A stretch of DNA of 64,000 nt from Pseudomonadota bacterium (GTDB lineage Bacteria > Pseudomonadota > Gammaproteobacteria > Burkholderiales > SG8-39). The position numbers and the translations under genes were made by a program. This document shows, piece by piece, positions 26,370-35,636 of this stretch (positions within the stretch are counted from its first letter, which is position 1; every line of letters begins with the position of its first letter). The notes beneath the pieces were generated by a model, which saw nothing but the letters and a program-made list of their open reading frames with translations, searched no databases and had not been told where the DNA came from. The DNA is taken from NCBI GenBank assembly GCA_947455195.1, contig CANGMI010000007.1, positions 148,875 through 212,874 of the forward strand, given 5' to 3'.

Positions 26370-27224
26370 TCACCCGGCCAGAAAAGCCAGTTGCAGGCGA
26401 TTGAAGGTGGCAGCATCCTCGAACTGGGGCCAGTGCCCGCAATTGTCCATGACCTCGAATCGTGCACCGCGAATGCCTCGCGCGAGCCGTTGTCCTACCT
26501 CGATCGTGCTCCCCGGATCGTGACTCGTCCACATGACCAGGGTGGGGGCCTCGATCCGGGCGAGTTCCTCGTCGGTCATCAGGTTGGGCAGCCTGAACTC
26601 GGGCGTGTGCAGGCACATGATGTTTTCCATCGCCCGCGCGAAGCCGGGCTGGGTGTAGACCCGGTAGCGCATGTCGACCATTTCGTCGGTCACGACCGAG
26701 GGGTCGAGCATCAGCCACTCGAGCCGTTTGCGGATGCTCTCGCGCGAGGGCGTTGCGGCGGCAGCGATCGACAGCGACCGGATTCGCTCGCTCACCGCCG
26801 GGTCATAGTGCACGCCCGCCGCGGTGTTGAGGATGATTCGTCCGACGCGCTCGGGACGCGTTGCTGCCATGTGTTCGGCAACCCAGCCACCCAGTGATTC
26901 GCCCGAGAGGTGCGCACGCTCGACACCCATCGCATCGAGGAAGTCGACCAGGTGCTGGACATAGTGACGCGGTTCGTAGGGGTGATCGGGCTTGTCGCTG
27001 AATCCGTGGCCGATCATGTCGATGGCAAAGACGCGATAGCGCTCGGCATGCGCCGGGATATTGCGCAGGTAGGCTTCCAGGTAGCCGCCGCTGCCGTGCA
27101 GGAAGACGAGCGTCTCGCGGTTGCCGCTGCCTGCCTCCAGGTAGCGGGTACGGATACCCCCGGCGTTCACATACCCCATGCGGTATTCGCAACCGAGCAT
27201 TTCGAGCCACATCGACATCGTCAA
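26370..27224 (-). CDS. Alpha/beta hydrolase (meta-cleavage hydrolase-like)
   Basis: 284 residues. The catalytic triad is visible: nucleophile Ser in GESLGG, Asp in MWTSHDPGS and His in CGHWPQFEDA. The sequence around FLHGSGGYLEAY and IDMIGHGFSDKP resembles BphD/MhpC C-C bond hydrolases and related esterases. It might cleave a ring-opened or thioester intermediate in the pathway encoded next door. Its start overlaps the end of the upstream 3-hydroxyacyl-CoA dehydrogenase by 4 bp (27221-27224), so the two are cotranscribed. Substrate unknown. Confidence 0.85.
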   Translation of the reverse strand: MTMSMWLEMLGCEYRMGYVNAGGIRTRYLEAGSGNRETLVFLHGSGGYLEAYLRNIPAHAERYRVFAIDMIGHGFSDKPDHPYEPRHYVQHLVDFLDAMGVERAHLSGESLGGWVAEHMAATRPERVGRIILNTAAGVHYDPAVSERIRSLSIAAAATPSRESIRKRLEWLMLDPSVVTDEMVDMRYRVYTQPGFARAMENIMCLHTPEFRLPNLMTDEELARIEAPTLVMWTSHDPGSTIEVGQRLARGIRGARFEVMDNCGHWPQFEDAATFNRLQLAFLAG

Positions 27225-28228
27225 TCCTCCCTTGAAACCGTCTGACCGGGCGCGCGTGCGAGCCCCTGGTGCCTGAGCATCGACAGGATCCTCGCAAGGG
27301 CATCCTTGCGATAGGCTGCCTCATCGATGTTCGAGTAGTCATAGAAGCCCGAACCACTGCGCAATCCGATGCGGCCCTCCTCCATGTAGCGCCGCACGAT
27401 ATCGGGCGCCTCGTAGCGCGGCCCGAGTTCGCCGGCGAGATAGCGACTGGCGTAATAGAGGATGTCATTGCCGCCGTAATCGATGAATTCGACGACACCC
27501 ATCGCGGCATAGCGAAACCCGAGCCCGTAGCGTGTTGCCCGATCGATGTCCTCGGCGCTGGCCACACCCTCCTCAATCATGCGGGCCGCCTCGTTCATGA
27601 TGAGCGACTGGAGTCGGGGCACGATGTAACCGGGGGCTGCAGAGCACAGCACCGGCACCTTGCCGATCTGCTCCAGGCAGGCGCGCAACGTGCGAATGAC
27701 ATCCGGATCGGTCTGCGGGTGCGCCGACAGCTCGACCAGCGGGATCACGTAGGCCGGATTGAGCCAGTGCGCGTTGAGAAAACGTTCGGGTTGCCGCACC
27801 ATCCGGGCGAGGGTGTTGACCAGGAAGGTCGATGTGGTCGAGGCCAGGATGGCATCGGGCCGGAGATGATTGCCGGCCCAGGCCAGTGCCTCCTGCTTGG
27901 CCTCGAGCACTTCGGGAACACCCTCGAAGACGATCGACGCCCGCGCCAGCGCTGCTGCTGCGGCATCCCGCCCGGCAACGTGAATGCGCTCGAGGATGGT
28001 CGGGCATTCGCCCGGATCGAACAGCCCCAGTTCGGCCAGCGCATGCAGACTGGCATCGATCTCGGCCATGGCCTCGCTGCGCAGTTGTTCGAATGCCGCA
28101 GCACTGCGCGCCTTCAGATCGATCATCCAGACCTCATGCCCCGCATAGGCAAAGGCGTGGGCGATACCCCGCCCCATGCGTCCTGCGCCCAACGTGGCGA
28201 TCACGCCTGCCGCCCGTGGTGTGCTCAT
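27221..28228 (-). CDS. 3-hydroxyacyl-CoA dehydrogenase
   Basis: 335 residues. Rossmann motif LGAGRMGRGIAHAFAYAGHEV at the N-terminus, then the 3HCDH signatures ASTTSTFLVNTLA and HWLNPAYVIPLVEL, and the C-terminal helical domain with VEFIDYGGNDI. It oxidises an L-3-hydroxyacyl-CoA with NAD+, a beta-oxidation step. The usual catalytic His is in AHWLNP, where the glutamate/asparagine neighbours vary; HFFNPP is replaced by HWLNPA, pointing to the short-chain or cyclic-acid subgroup. The ATG at 28228 overlaps the upstream gene's stop. Confidence 0.88.
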   Translation of the reverse strand: MSTPRAAGVIATLGAGRMGRGIAHAFAYAGHEVWMIDLKARSAAAFEQLRSEAMAEIDASLHALAELGLFDPGECPTILERIHVAGRDAAAAALARASIVFEGVPEVLEAKQEALAWAGNHLRPDAILASTTSTFLVNTLARMVRQPERFLNAHWLNPAYVIPLVELSAHPQTDPDVIRTLRACLEQIGKVPVLCSAAPGYIVPRLQSLIMNEAARMIEEGVASAEDIDRATRYGLGFRYAAMGVVEFIDYGGNDILYYASRYLAGELGPRYEAPDIVRRYMEEGRIGLRSGSGFYDYSNIDEAAYRKDALARILSMLRHQGLARAPGQTVSRED

Positions 28229-29307
28229 CCGGTCAGTCCCTCCTGCAGCAGGTCGCTCAATGCGGTCGTCGAGAGGGTATCCAGCCCCAGGTTGGCCATC
28301 GTGCGCGGGCTGGTGCGGGCAAAGTCGGCTCCGCAGATTGCCCCGCCAAGGGCAAGCAATCCGTGCGCAAGGGGGGCTGTCGTGCCGGTGTACCGTGCGA
28401 GCGAGGCGAGGAGTGCGAGTCCGTACTCGACGTCTTCGCGCATGTAGCGGTGACTCAGCAGGTCGATATGCTCGCGCCAGTCGCCCGATTCGACCAGTCG
28501 CTGGTGCGAATCGCCGTACATCCACCGATCGTTCTCGTAGTGGTCGCGCAGCGGAAAATGTTCGGGGCCGTAGCCGAACGCCTTGCGGATCGAGATGCGC
28601 TCGGCATCGAGTGCATCGGTGACGCGTCGGACCGCCGGTTGAGTGCCCTCGTTGTGAATGTCGTACCGCTCGTTGTGTTCCAGAGGGCCGGCATTCATCA
28701 GGATGAGGGGCGGGTGGATGATGGGCCCGGCATTCATCAGCGCACCGGACAGCGCGTCCTCGATCGGCTCGATCGAATCGAATGCCTCGCGCAGCACCGC
28801 AAACGCGGCTGTGCCGTCACGTGCCGGGAACACGCCGGTCGGCAGGCGTGTCGCGCGCATGGTGATGGCCACTTCGGTGGGGCCATGCTTGCGACAGAGC
28901 CAGGGCAGCGTGCCCGTCTCGGCGAAGGCTATCCGTGCCGAGACGCCCATCGAACGCAGCGTGCGGGTCATGGCAATGCTGCCCAGGGTACCGGGTGCGA
29001 GAAACGCCACCTGCCCGTCATGCAGCCAGGGGCCTGCCGCGCGGGCGATGTCGCATTGTGCGAAGGCGGGCCCGGGGATGAAGAGCAGCGCAGCGCCACG
29101 AACGGCCTGGCCGATGTCGCCGGTGGCGCCGGCAATGCGCACTGTCCGCCGTCCGGCCGCATCGATGAGCGTGATCGTCGGGTCGGCGATGAGGGGCGCG
29201 AGCGCCGCGCCATCGCGCCGCCACAGCCAGACTTCATGTCCCCGTTCGGCCAGATCAGCCGCCGCCGCGTAGCAACCGTGGCCGCCGCCGAGTACCGCGA
29301 TCTTCAT
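28225..29307 (-). CDS. NAD/NADP octopine/nopaline dehydrogenase family protein
   Basis: 360 residues. The N-terminal Rossmann motif is MKIAVLGGGHGCYAAAADLAERGHEVWLW, and the C-terminal helical domain carries GPIIHPPLILMNAG with a conserved His, plus LRDHYENDRWMYGDSH. Members reductively join amino acids and keto acids, or catalyse the reverse. Its presence at the head of a CoA-thioester operon is odd. GAGAGG 8 nt upstream supports the start. It overlaps the hydroxyacyl-CoA dehydrogenase by 4 bp and is divergent from the DUF3891 gene. Confidence 0.85.
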   Translation of the reverse strand: MKIAVLGGGHGCYAAAADLAERGHEVWLWRRDGAALAPLIADPTITLIDAAGRRTVRIAGATGDIGQAVRGAALLFIPGPAFAQCDIARAAGPWLHDGQVAFLAPGTLGSIAMTRTLRSMGVSARIAFAETGTLPWLCRKHGPTEVAITMRATRLPTGVFPARDGTAAFAVLREAFDSIEPIEDALSGALMNAGPIIHPPLILMNAGPLEHNERYDIHNEGTQPAVRRVTDALDAERISIRKAFGYGPEHFPLRDHYENDRWMYGDSHQRLVESGDWREHIDLLSHRYMREDVEYGLALLASLARYTGTTAPLAHGLLALGGAICGADFARTSPRTMANLGLDTLSTTALSDLLQEGLTG

Positions 29308-29377
29308 CGTTACCACCTCTCGTTGATCAGTGCGCCGCACGATATCATGGGCCATCCATCATCTCGAGGGCGACACG

Positions 29378-30208
29378 ATGATCATTCAGGCTCCGGCGGC
29401 GCAGGGCGGCGGCAACGCACGCTTCGTGATGCGAATGATCGAGCACACCACGCTGGCCGGGCGGTTTGCCCGCGTTTTCGGCAACACGCAGTTCGAGCCG
29501 GTAAGGCCGCGCGACGTGATGCTGTACATGATCGACAACCATGATCGTGGCTGGACAGCATTCGATGCCGCACCCGAGATCGATCCGGCGACGGGCCTGC
29601 CATGGAATCTGGTGGAGACGCCGGCTGAGCGCATCGTTGCCACGAGCGCCGGCTCGCCCGATTTCAACGAACGGCATCACGCCTACGCCGGCCTGCTGTC
29701 GAGCATGCACAGCTGGGGTCTCTACAACGGGCGCTACGGACTGTCGGACAAGGTGCTCATCGATTCGATCGGTCCGGAGGACCGGCACCTCGCCGATCGC
29801 ATGCTCGCGGGTGAACTGGAGCGGCAGGCGCGGCTGCGTACCTGCCTGCTCGAGGACCCGGCAACGGTCGCCTGGCTCGACGAGGCGACGATCTTGCAGA
29901 ACTACAAGCAGTTGCAGTTCTTCGACACGCTCGCGCTGTACTTCAATCGTGTGCCCGAGGGCGATCGCACCGAAGCCCTGTTCCCCCATGTTCCCCGGAG
30001 CCGTGATCAGGATGTCACCATCACCGTTCGGCCCGTCGCTGCGGCGACCTATGCGCTGAGCCCGTTCCCCTTCGAGCGCGAGGGGCTGCACTTCGAGTTC
30101 GAGGGGCGATGGATCGAGCCGGTCACCGATGGTGATCTTGCCGGCTGGATGCGCCGGCTGGCCGCGACCCCGGTGGCGAGCCAGGCTTTCACGCTGGTTG
30201 CCGGTTGA
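29378..30208 (+). CDS. DUF3891 family protein
   Basis: 276 residues. The translation shows conserved HDRGW, RHHAYAGLLSSMHSWGLYNGR and QNYKQLQFFDTLALYF segments characteristic of DUF3891. The recurring His/Asp/Glu residues suggest a metal-dependent enzyme resembling HD or DUF455-type helical folds, but function is not established. It is the only plus-strand gene in the catabolic island, 70 bp from the divergent dehydrogenase operon, with GAGGG 7 nt before ATG 29378. It has no signal peptide. Confidence 0.75.
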   Translation: MIIQAPAAQGGGNARFVMRMIEHTTLAGRFARVFGNTQFEPVRPRDVMLYMIDNHDRGWTAFDAAPEIDPATGLPWNLVETPAERIVATSAGSPDFNERHHAYAGLLSSMHSWGLYNGRYGLSDKVLIDSIGPEDRHLADRMLAGELERQARLRTCLLEDPATVAWLDEATILQNYKQLQFFDTLALYFNRVPEGDRTEALFPHVPRSRDQDVTITVRPVAAATYALSPFPFEREGLHFEFEGRWIEPVTDGDLAGWMRRLAATPVASQAFTLVAG

Positions 30209-30259
30209 TCCGGTCGATCGATGCCATGCGCCGCATCGCGGCCCTGGCACAGACCCTCG

Positions 30260-31917
30260 TCAGAGCGTGCCAGCCGCCATCTGCCGTAGCCTGAACCGCT
30301 GGATCTTGCCGGTTTCGGTACGCGGCAAGGCGCCCACGAACTCCACTTCACGCGGGTACTTGTAGGGCGCAACCGTGGCCTTGACATGGTCCTGAAGGGC
30401 GCGCGCGGTGGTGGCGTCGGCCGCATGACCCGCCTTCAGAACGACGTAGGCCTTCACGATCTGACCCCGCTCTGCATCGGGCTTGCCGACCACCCCGCAG
30501 TCGGCGACGGCCGGGTGGGTGAGAAGCGCCACCTCGACCTCGGGACCGGCAATGTTGTAGCCGGCCGAAATGATCATGTCGTCGGTTCGCGCCTCGTAGT
30601 AGAGGTAGCCATCCTCATCCATCCGGAAAGCATCGCCGGTGATGTTCCAGCCGTTCTGCACGTAGTCGGCCTGGCGCGGATCGGCCAGATAGCGGCAGCC
30701 CGTCGGGCCCTTCACGGCCAGACGCCCGACGGTGCCGGGAGGACAGGGTTGCCCCGACTCATCGAGGATGGCCACCTGGTAGCCGCGAATCGCGTGTCCG
30801 GTAGCCCCTCGTCGCACGCTCTCCTCGCTGTGCGAGACGAAGATGTGAATCATCTCGGTCGAACCGAGCCCGTCGAGAATCTCGATGCCGGTGGCTTGCT
30901 TGAACAGTTGCCGCGTGGCATCGGGCAGGGCCTCACCAGCGGAGACCGCCTTGCGAAGGCTCGACACGTCGTGTCGAGGGACGAGCGGTGACATCATCCG
31001 GTAGAAGGTCGGCGCGGTGAAGACGATGCTTGCCCGGTGCCGGGTGATGGTCTCCAGCAGTCCTTCGGGGGTGAGACGTTCGGACAGGACGGTCGAAGCA
31101 CCGAAGCGGAACGGAAAGCACAGCATCCCGCCCAGCCCGAAGGTGAATGCGAGCGGCGGGGTGCCACAGAAGATGTCGTCCTGGGTGGGTTTGAGGCACG
31201 AACGTGGAAACAGGTCGCACATCGCCATCACGTCGCGATGGAAGTGCAGGGTGCCCTTGGGTTGTCCGGTGGTGCCCGAGGTGAAGGCGATCAGCGCGAC
31301 ATCATCGATCGCGGTGTCGACGTTGTCGAAGTCGGTCGGCTTGCCCTCGAGGGCGGCTTCAAGCGACCCGGCACCACTGCCGTTGAAATAGAGCACTCGG
31401 GAAAGGCTGGGGCAGAGCGTCCGGGCACGTTCCATCTCGTCGGCCAGATGGACGTCGCACAGCGCCACCGTGGCACGTGCGCGATCGATGACGGGTTGCA
31501 ATTCCTTCGCGCGCAGCAGCGGCATGGTGGCGACGGCAACGCAGCCCGCCTTGATCACGGCAAACCAGCAGGCGGCCATCATCGGGTTGTTGGGGCCGCG
31601 GAGCAGGACGCGGGTGCCCGGCATCAGTCCGAGGTCATCGCGCAGCACGCGGGCGATCTGGTTGGCTCGGGCCAGCACCTGGCGGTAAGTGGCCGTGATC
31701 ACCCGCCCGTCGGCGTCGCTCGCATGGATCGCCGGACGCTCGCCACGCCCTTCCAGCACGTTGCGATCGAGCAGTTCGGCTGCACAGTTCAGGCGTGCCG
31801 GGTAGGCCAGTTCCGGCAGGTCGAGCAGCAGTTCCGGCCATTGATCGGGCGGTGGCAGGTTGTCACGGGCGAAGGTATCGATGTGGGCCGTGCGCGACGC
31901 CGCAGAGCGAATCGATG

Positions 31918-31921
<4 letters not shown>
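30260..31921 (-). CDS. Benzoate-CoA ligase family (2-aminobenzoate-CoA ligase-like)
   Basis: 553 residues, AMP-binding superfamily. The phosphate loop [11 protein letters not shown], the [22 protein letters not shown] hinge region and the C-terminal [11 protein letters not shown] with its catalytic Lys are intact. The N-terminus ([17 protein letters not shown], then [10 protein letters not shown]) is typical of ligases in 2-aminobenzoyl-CoA and salicylyl-CoA clusters. It activates an aromatic acid to its CoA thioester in the cytoplasm. Its ATG overlaps the stop of the acyl-CoA dehydrogenase gene. Exact substrate is inferred. Confidence 0.88.
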
Positions 31922-33081
<1,160 letters not shown>

Positions 33082-33107
33082 TGGAAGCCTCTTTCGTGTG
33101 CGGGTCT

Positions 33108-33944
33108 TCAGTTGCCTTCGAAGACGGGCTTGCGCTTGGCGGCAAAGGCCTCGTAGGCGCGGGTGAAGTCTTTCGTCTGCATGCAGATGGCCTGGGCCTG
33201 CGCCTCGGCATCGATGGCTTCGTCGACCGACATCGACCACTCCTGGTGCAGCATCTTTTTCGTGATGCCGTGGGCAAAGGTTGGTCCGCCCGCAATCTGA
33301 CCTGCCAGGGCAAGCGCATCGGCGAGGAGCGTCTCACTCACCGTGAGGCGATTGAAGAATCCCCAGGCAAGACCTTCATCGGCACTCATCGACCGGCCGG
33401 TATAGAGCAGGTCGGAGGCGCGGCCCTGGCCGATGATGCGCGGCAGGATGGCGCAGGCGCCCATGTCGCAGCCGGCAAGGCCGACGCGGGTGAACAGAAA
33501 GGCCGTCTTGGCTGCCGGGGTTGCCAGACGCATGTCGCAGGCCATCGCGATGATGGCACCAGCGCCGGCACAGACGCCGTCCACCGCAGCGATGAGCGGC
33601 TGGCGGCAGGCGCGCATGGCCTTCACCAGGTCACCGGTCATGGTGGTGAACTCGAGCAGTTCGGGCATCGACATGCGGGTGAGCGGGCCGATGATCTCGT
33701 GCACATCGCCGCCAGAGCAGAAGTTGCCGCCCGCGCCCGTGATCACCACCACGTCGACATCGGTGGCGTACTGCAAGGCACGAAAGAGGTCGCGCAGCTC
33801 GGCGTAAGAATCAAAGGTGAGCGGGTTCTTGCGCTCGGGTCGATCGAGTGTGATGGTGGCAACGCGATCGGCAAGCTCGAAGCGCACATGCTCGCAGCGA
33901 TGTCCGGCGAAGCTGCGGTGCTGGGGTGTCAGGGGCGTGGTCAT
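33108..33944 (-). CDS. Enoyl-CoA hydratase/isomerase family protein
   Basis: 278 residues, crotonase fold. [19 protein letters not shown] forms the oxyanion hole, followed by [19 protein letters not shown] with the second oxyanion Gly; one acidic catalytic residue is replaced in the GLAGCDMGA segment, where hydratases have a Glu. So hydration, isomerisation or ring hydrolysis are all possible. The overall sequence fits the enoyl-CoA hydratase found in 2-aminobenzoyl-CoA clusters. It lies 27 bp from the SDR gene. Confidence 0.88.
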   Translation of the reverse strand: MTTPLTPQHRSFAGHRCEHVRFELADRVATITLDRPERKNPLTFDSYAELRDLFRALQYATDVDVVVITGAGGNFCSGGDVHEIIGPLTRMSMPELLEFTTMTGDLVKAMRACRQPLIAAVDGVCAGAGAIIAMACDMRLATPAAKTAFLFTRVGLAGCDMGACAILPRIIGQGRASDLLYTGRSMSADEGLAWGFFNRLTVSETLLADALALAGQIAGGPTFAHGITKKMLHQEWSMSVDEAIDAEAQAQAICMQTKDFTRAYEAFAAKRKPVFEGN

Positions 33945-33971
33945 CGGAGGATTCCTTGGTCGGTCGATCGG

Positions 33972-34784
33972 TCAGCGCGTCATGACTTCGCCGCCCGAGA
34001 TGGCGATGGACTGTCCCGTGATCGAGCGTGCCTCGGGCGAGCAGAGCCAGAGCACGCAGCGGGCGACTTCCTCGGGCTGCACCAGTCGGCCCTGGGGATT
34101 CACGGCAGCCAGGGCTGCACGCGCCTCATCTTCACTCTTGCCGGTCTTGGTGACGATGTTGTTCACGGCATCGCGCACGATGTCGGTGTCGGTGTAGCCA
34201 GGACATACCGCATTCACCGTGATGCCTGTGCGTGCTGTTTCGAGCGCAAGCGAACGGGTGAGCCCGACGAGGCCGTGCTTTGCGGCGACATAGGCACTCA
34301 CATAGGCATATCCCACCAGCCCCGCCGTGCTGGCAATGTTGATGATGCGGCCGTAATCGCTTTTCATGAGGTGCGGCAATACTTCGCGCGTGCAGCGCCA
34401 CGCACCGGTGAGATTCACCTGCAGCATGCGCTCCCAGAGTGCCTCGTCGGTGCGATGAAAGGGGGCACTTGCTGCCTCGCCTGCATTGTTCACGAGAATG
34501 TCCACGCGCCCGATCCGCTCGCGGACATCGGCGAACGTGCGTGCCACCGACGCCGAGTCTCCCACGTCGAGTGCAATGCCGTAGACAGCGCTTGCACCGG
34601 GCAGCGCGCCGATCGCAGCCGCACCTGCCGCAAGGCGCGTTGCATCGCGCCCGGTGATGACGACCGTCACGCCCGCTTGCGCGAGGGTCTCGGCGATCGC
34701 ACGACCGATACCGCGCGAGCCACCGGTAATGAGCGCAATCCGCCCGCGCAGCCCCTTGCCTTCGTTCTCGGTGTTCTCAGGCAT
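33972..34784 (-). CDS. SDR-family 3-hydroxyacyl-CoA / 3-hydroxybutyrate dehydrogenase-like protein
   Basis: 270 residues. Classical SDR: cofactor motif TGGSRGIGRA, NNAGEA, the catalytic Ser in NIASTAG and YVAAKHGLVG with Tyr and Lys, then the CPGYTDTDI region. The 3-hydroxybutyrate-dehydrogenase-like C-terminus suggests a 3-hydroxyacyl substrate, so the cluster has two candidate hydroxyacyl dehydrogenases. ATG 34784 overlaps the hydrolase stop by 8 bp; an upstream in-frame ATG would add a Ser-rich tail inside that gene. Confidence 0.88.
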   Translation of the reverse strand: MPENTENEGKGLRGRIALITGGSRGIGRAIAETLAQAGVTVVITGRDATRLAAGAAAIGALPGASAVYGIALDVGDSASVARTFADVRERIGRVDILVNNAGEAASAPFHRTDEALWERMLQVNLTGAWRCTREVLPHLMKSDYGRIINIASTAGLVGYAYVSAYVAAKHGLVGLTRSLALETARTGITVNAVCPGYTDTDIVRDAVNNIVTKTGKSEDEARAALAAVNPQGRLVQPEEVARCVLWLCSPEARSITGQSIAISGGEVMTR

Positions 34785-35571
34785 GGTCGACGAGGAACTG
34801 CTCGACTGCCCTCGTGAAGAGGGCTGGCTGTTCAAGGTTCGAGATGTGCGCGGCCGAGGGAATCATCACCAGTCGTGCCTCGGGAATGCCGGCAGCGATG
34901 GCCTCGGACATGGCTGGCGGGGTTGCCATGTCATCGGCACCGCAGAGCACGAGAACCGGGATGTCGATCTCACCGAGGCGATCGGTGAGATCGATTCGCG
35001 CGATGGCTGCCGCGCAGCCCGCATAGCCGGTACCCGGCGTGGCGCCGATCATCGTGGCTACATCGGACAAGAGCGGCGCATTGGCCGACTGCGCCCTGAA
35101 GGGTGCGGTGAACCAGCGCCCGAGGCTGCCCTCGACCAGGGGGGCCATGCCCTCGGTGCTGGCGGTCGTGACCCGGCTCGCCCAGAGGGCGCGAGCCTCG
35201 GCCCCATAGTGGCTGGTGGTGTCGGCGAGCGTCATCGAGGTGAAGACCCCGGGGTAGCGCAGGGCGAAGGTCTGACCGATCATGCCCCCCATCGACAGGC
35301 CCACGAAGTGCGTCTTTTCGATCTGCAGGTGAGCCAGCAGGCCGTGAAGGTCATCGGCGAGGGTTTCGAGCGTGTAGGGGCCGGCGGGTGCACTGGTCTT
35401 GCCGTGGCCGCGGGTGTCGTAGGCCAGTACCCTGAAGGTACGGGCAAAGTGCTCGATCTGCGGTCGCCACATCGAGATGTCCGCGCCCAGGGAGTGGCTG
35501 AAGGTGAGCCAGGGGCCGTGCGTGCCGGCCATCTCGTAATGGGTGTCGATTCCGTTGATTCGGGCGAGCAT
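34777..35571 (-). CDS. Alpha/beta hydrolase, 3-oxoadipate enol-lactonase-like
   Basis: 264 residues. Nucleophile Ser in GLSMGGMIGQ, acid Asp in LCGADDMATPP and His in PSAAHISNLEQP form the triad. LTFSHSLGADISMWRPQ and YDTRGHGKTSAP are typical of PcaD-like enol-lactonases. In ring-CoA pathways such a protein could hydrolyse a lactone or enol ester. It is first in the minus-strand run of the ligase-type genes, upstream of the SDR. No promoter is visible in the 65-bp gap to spoT. Confidence 0.85.
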   Translation of the reverse strand: MLARINGIDTHYEMAGTHGPWLTFSHSLGADISMWRPQIEHFARTFRVLAYDTRGHGKTSAPAGPYTLETLADDLHGLLAHLQIEKTHFVGLSMGGMIGQTFALRYPGVFTSMTLADTTSHYGAEARALWASRVTTASTEGMAPLVEGSLGRWFTAPFRAQSANAPLLSDVATMIGATPGTGYAGCAAAIARIDLTDRLGEIDIPVLVLCGADDMATPPAMSEAIAAGIPEARLVMIPSAAHISNLEQPALFTRAVEQFLVDHA

Positions 35572-35636
35572 GGTGGTGTCGTGTCCTGTGTGGGCTGTGG
35601 CAGCGTGCCGAGTGTACAACCTCGATGAGCGGCTGC

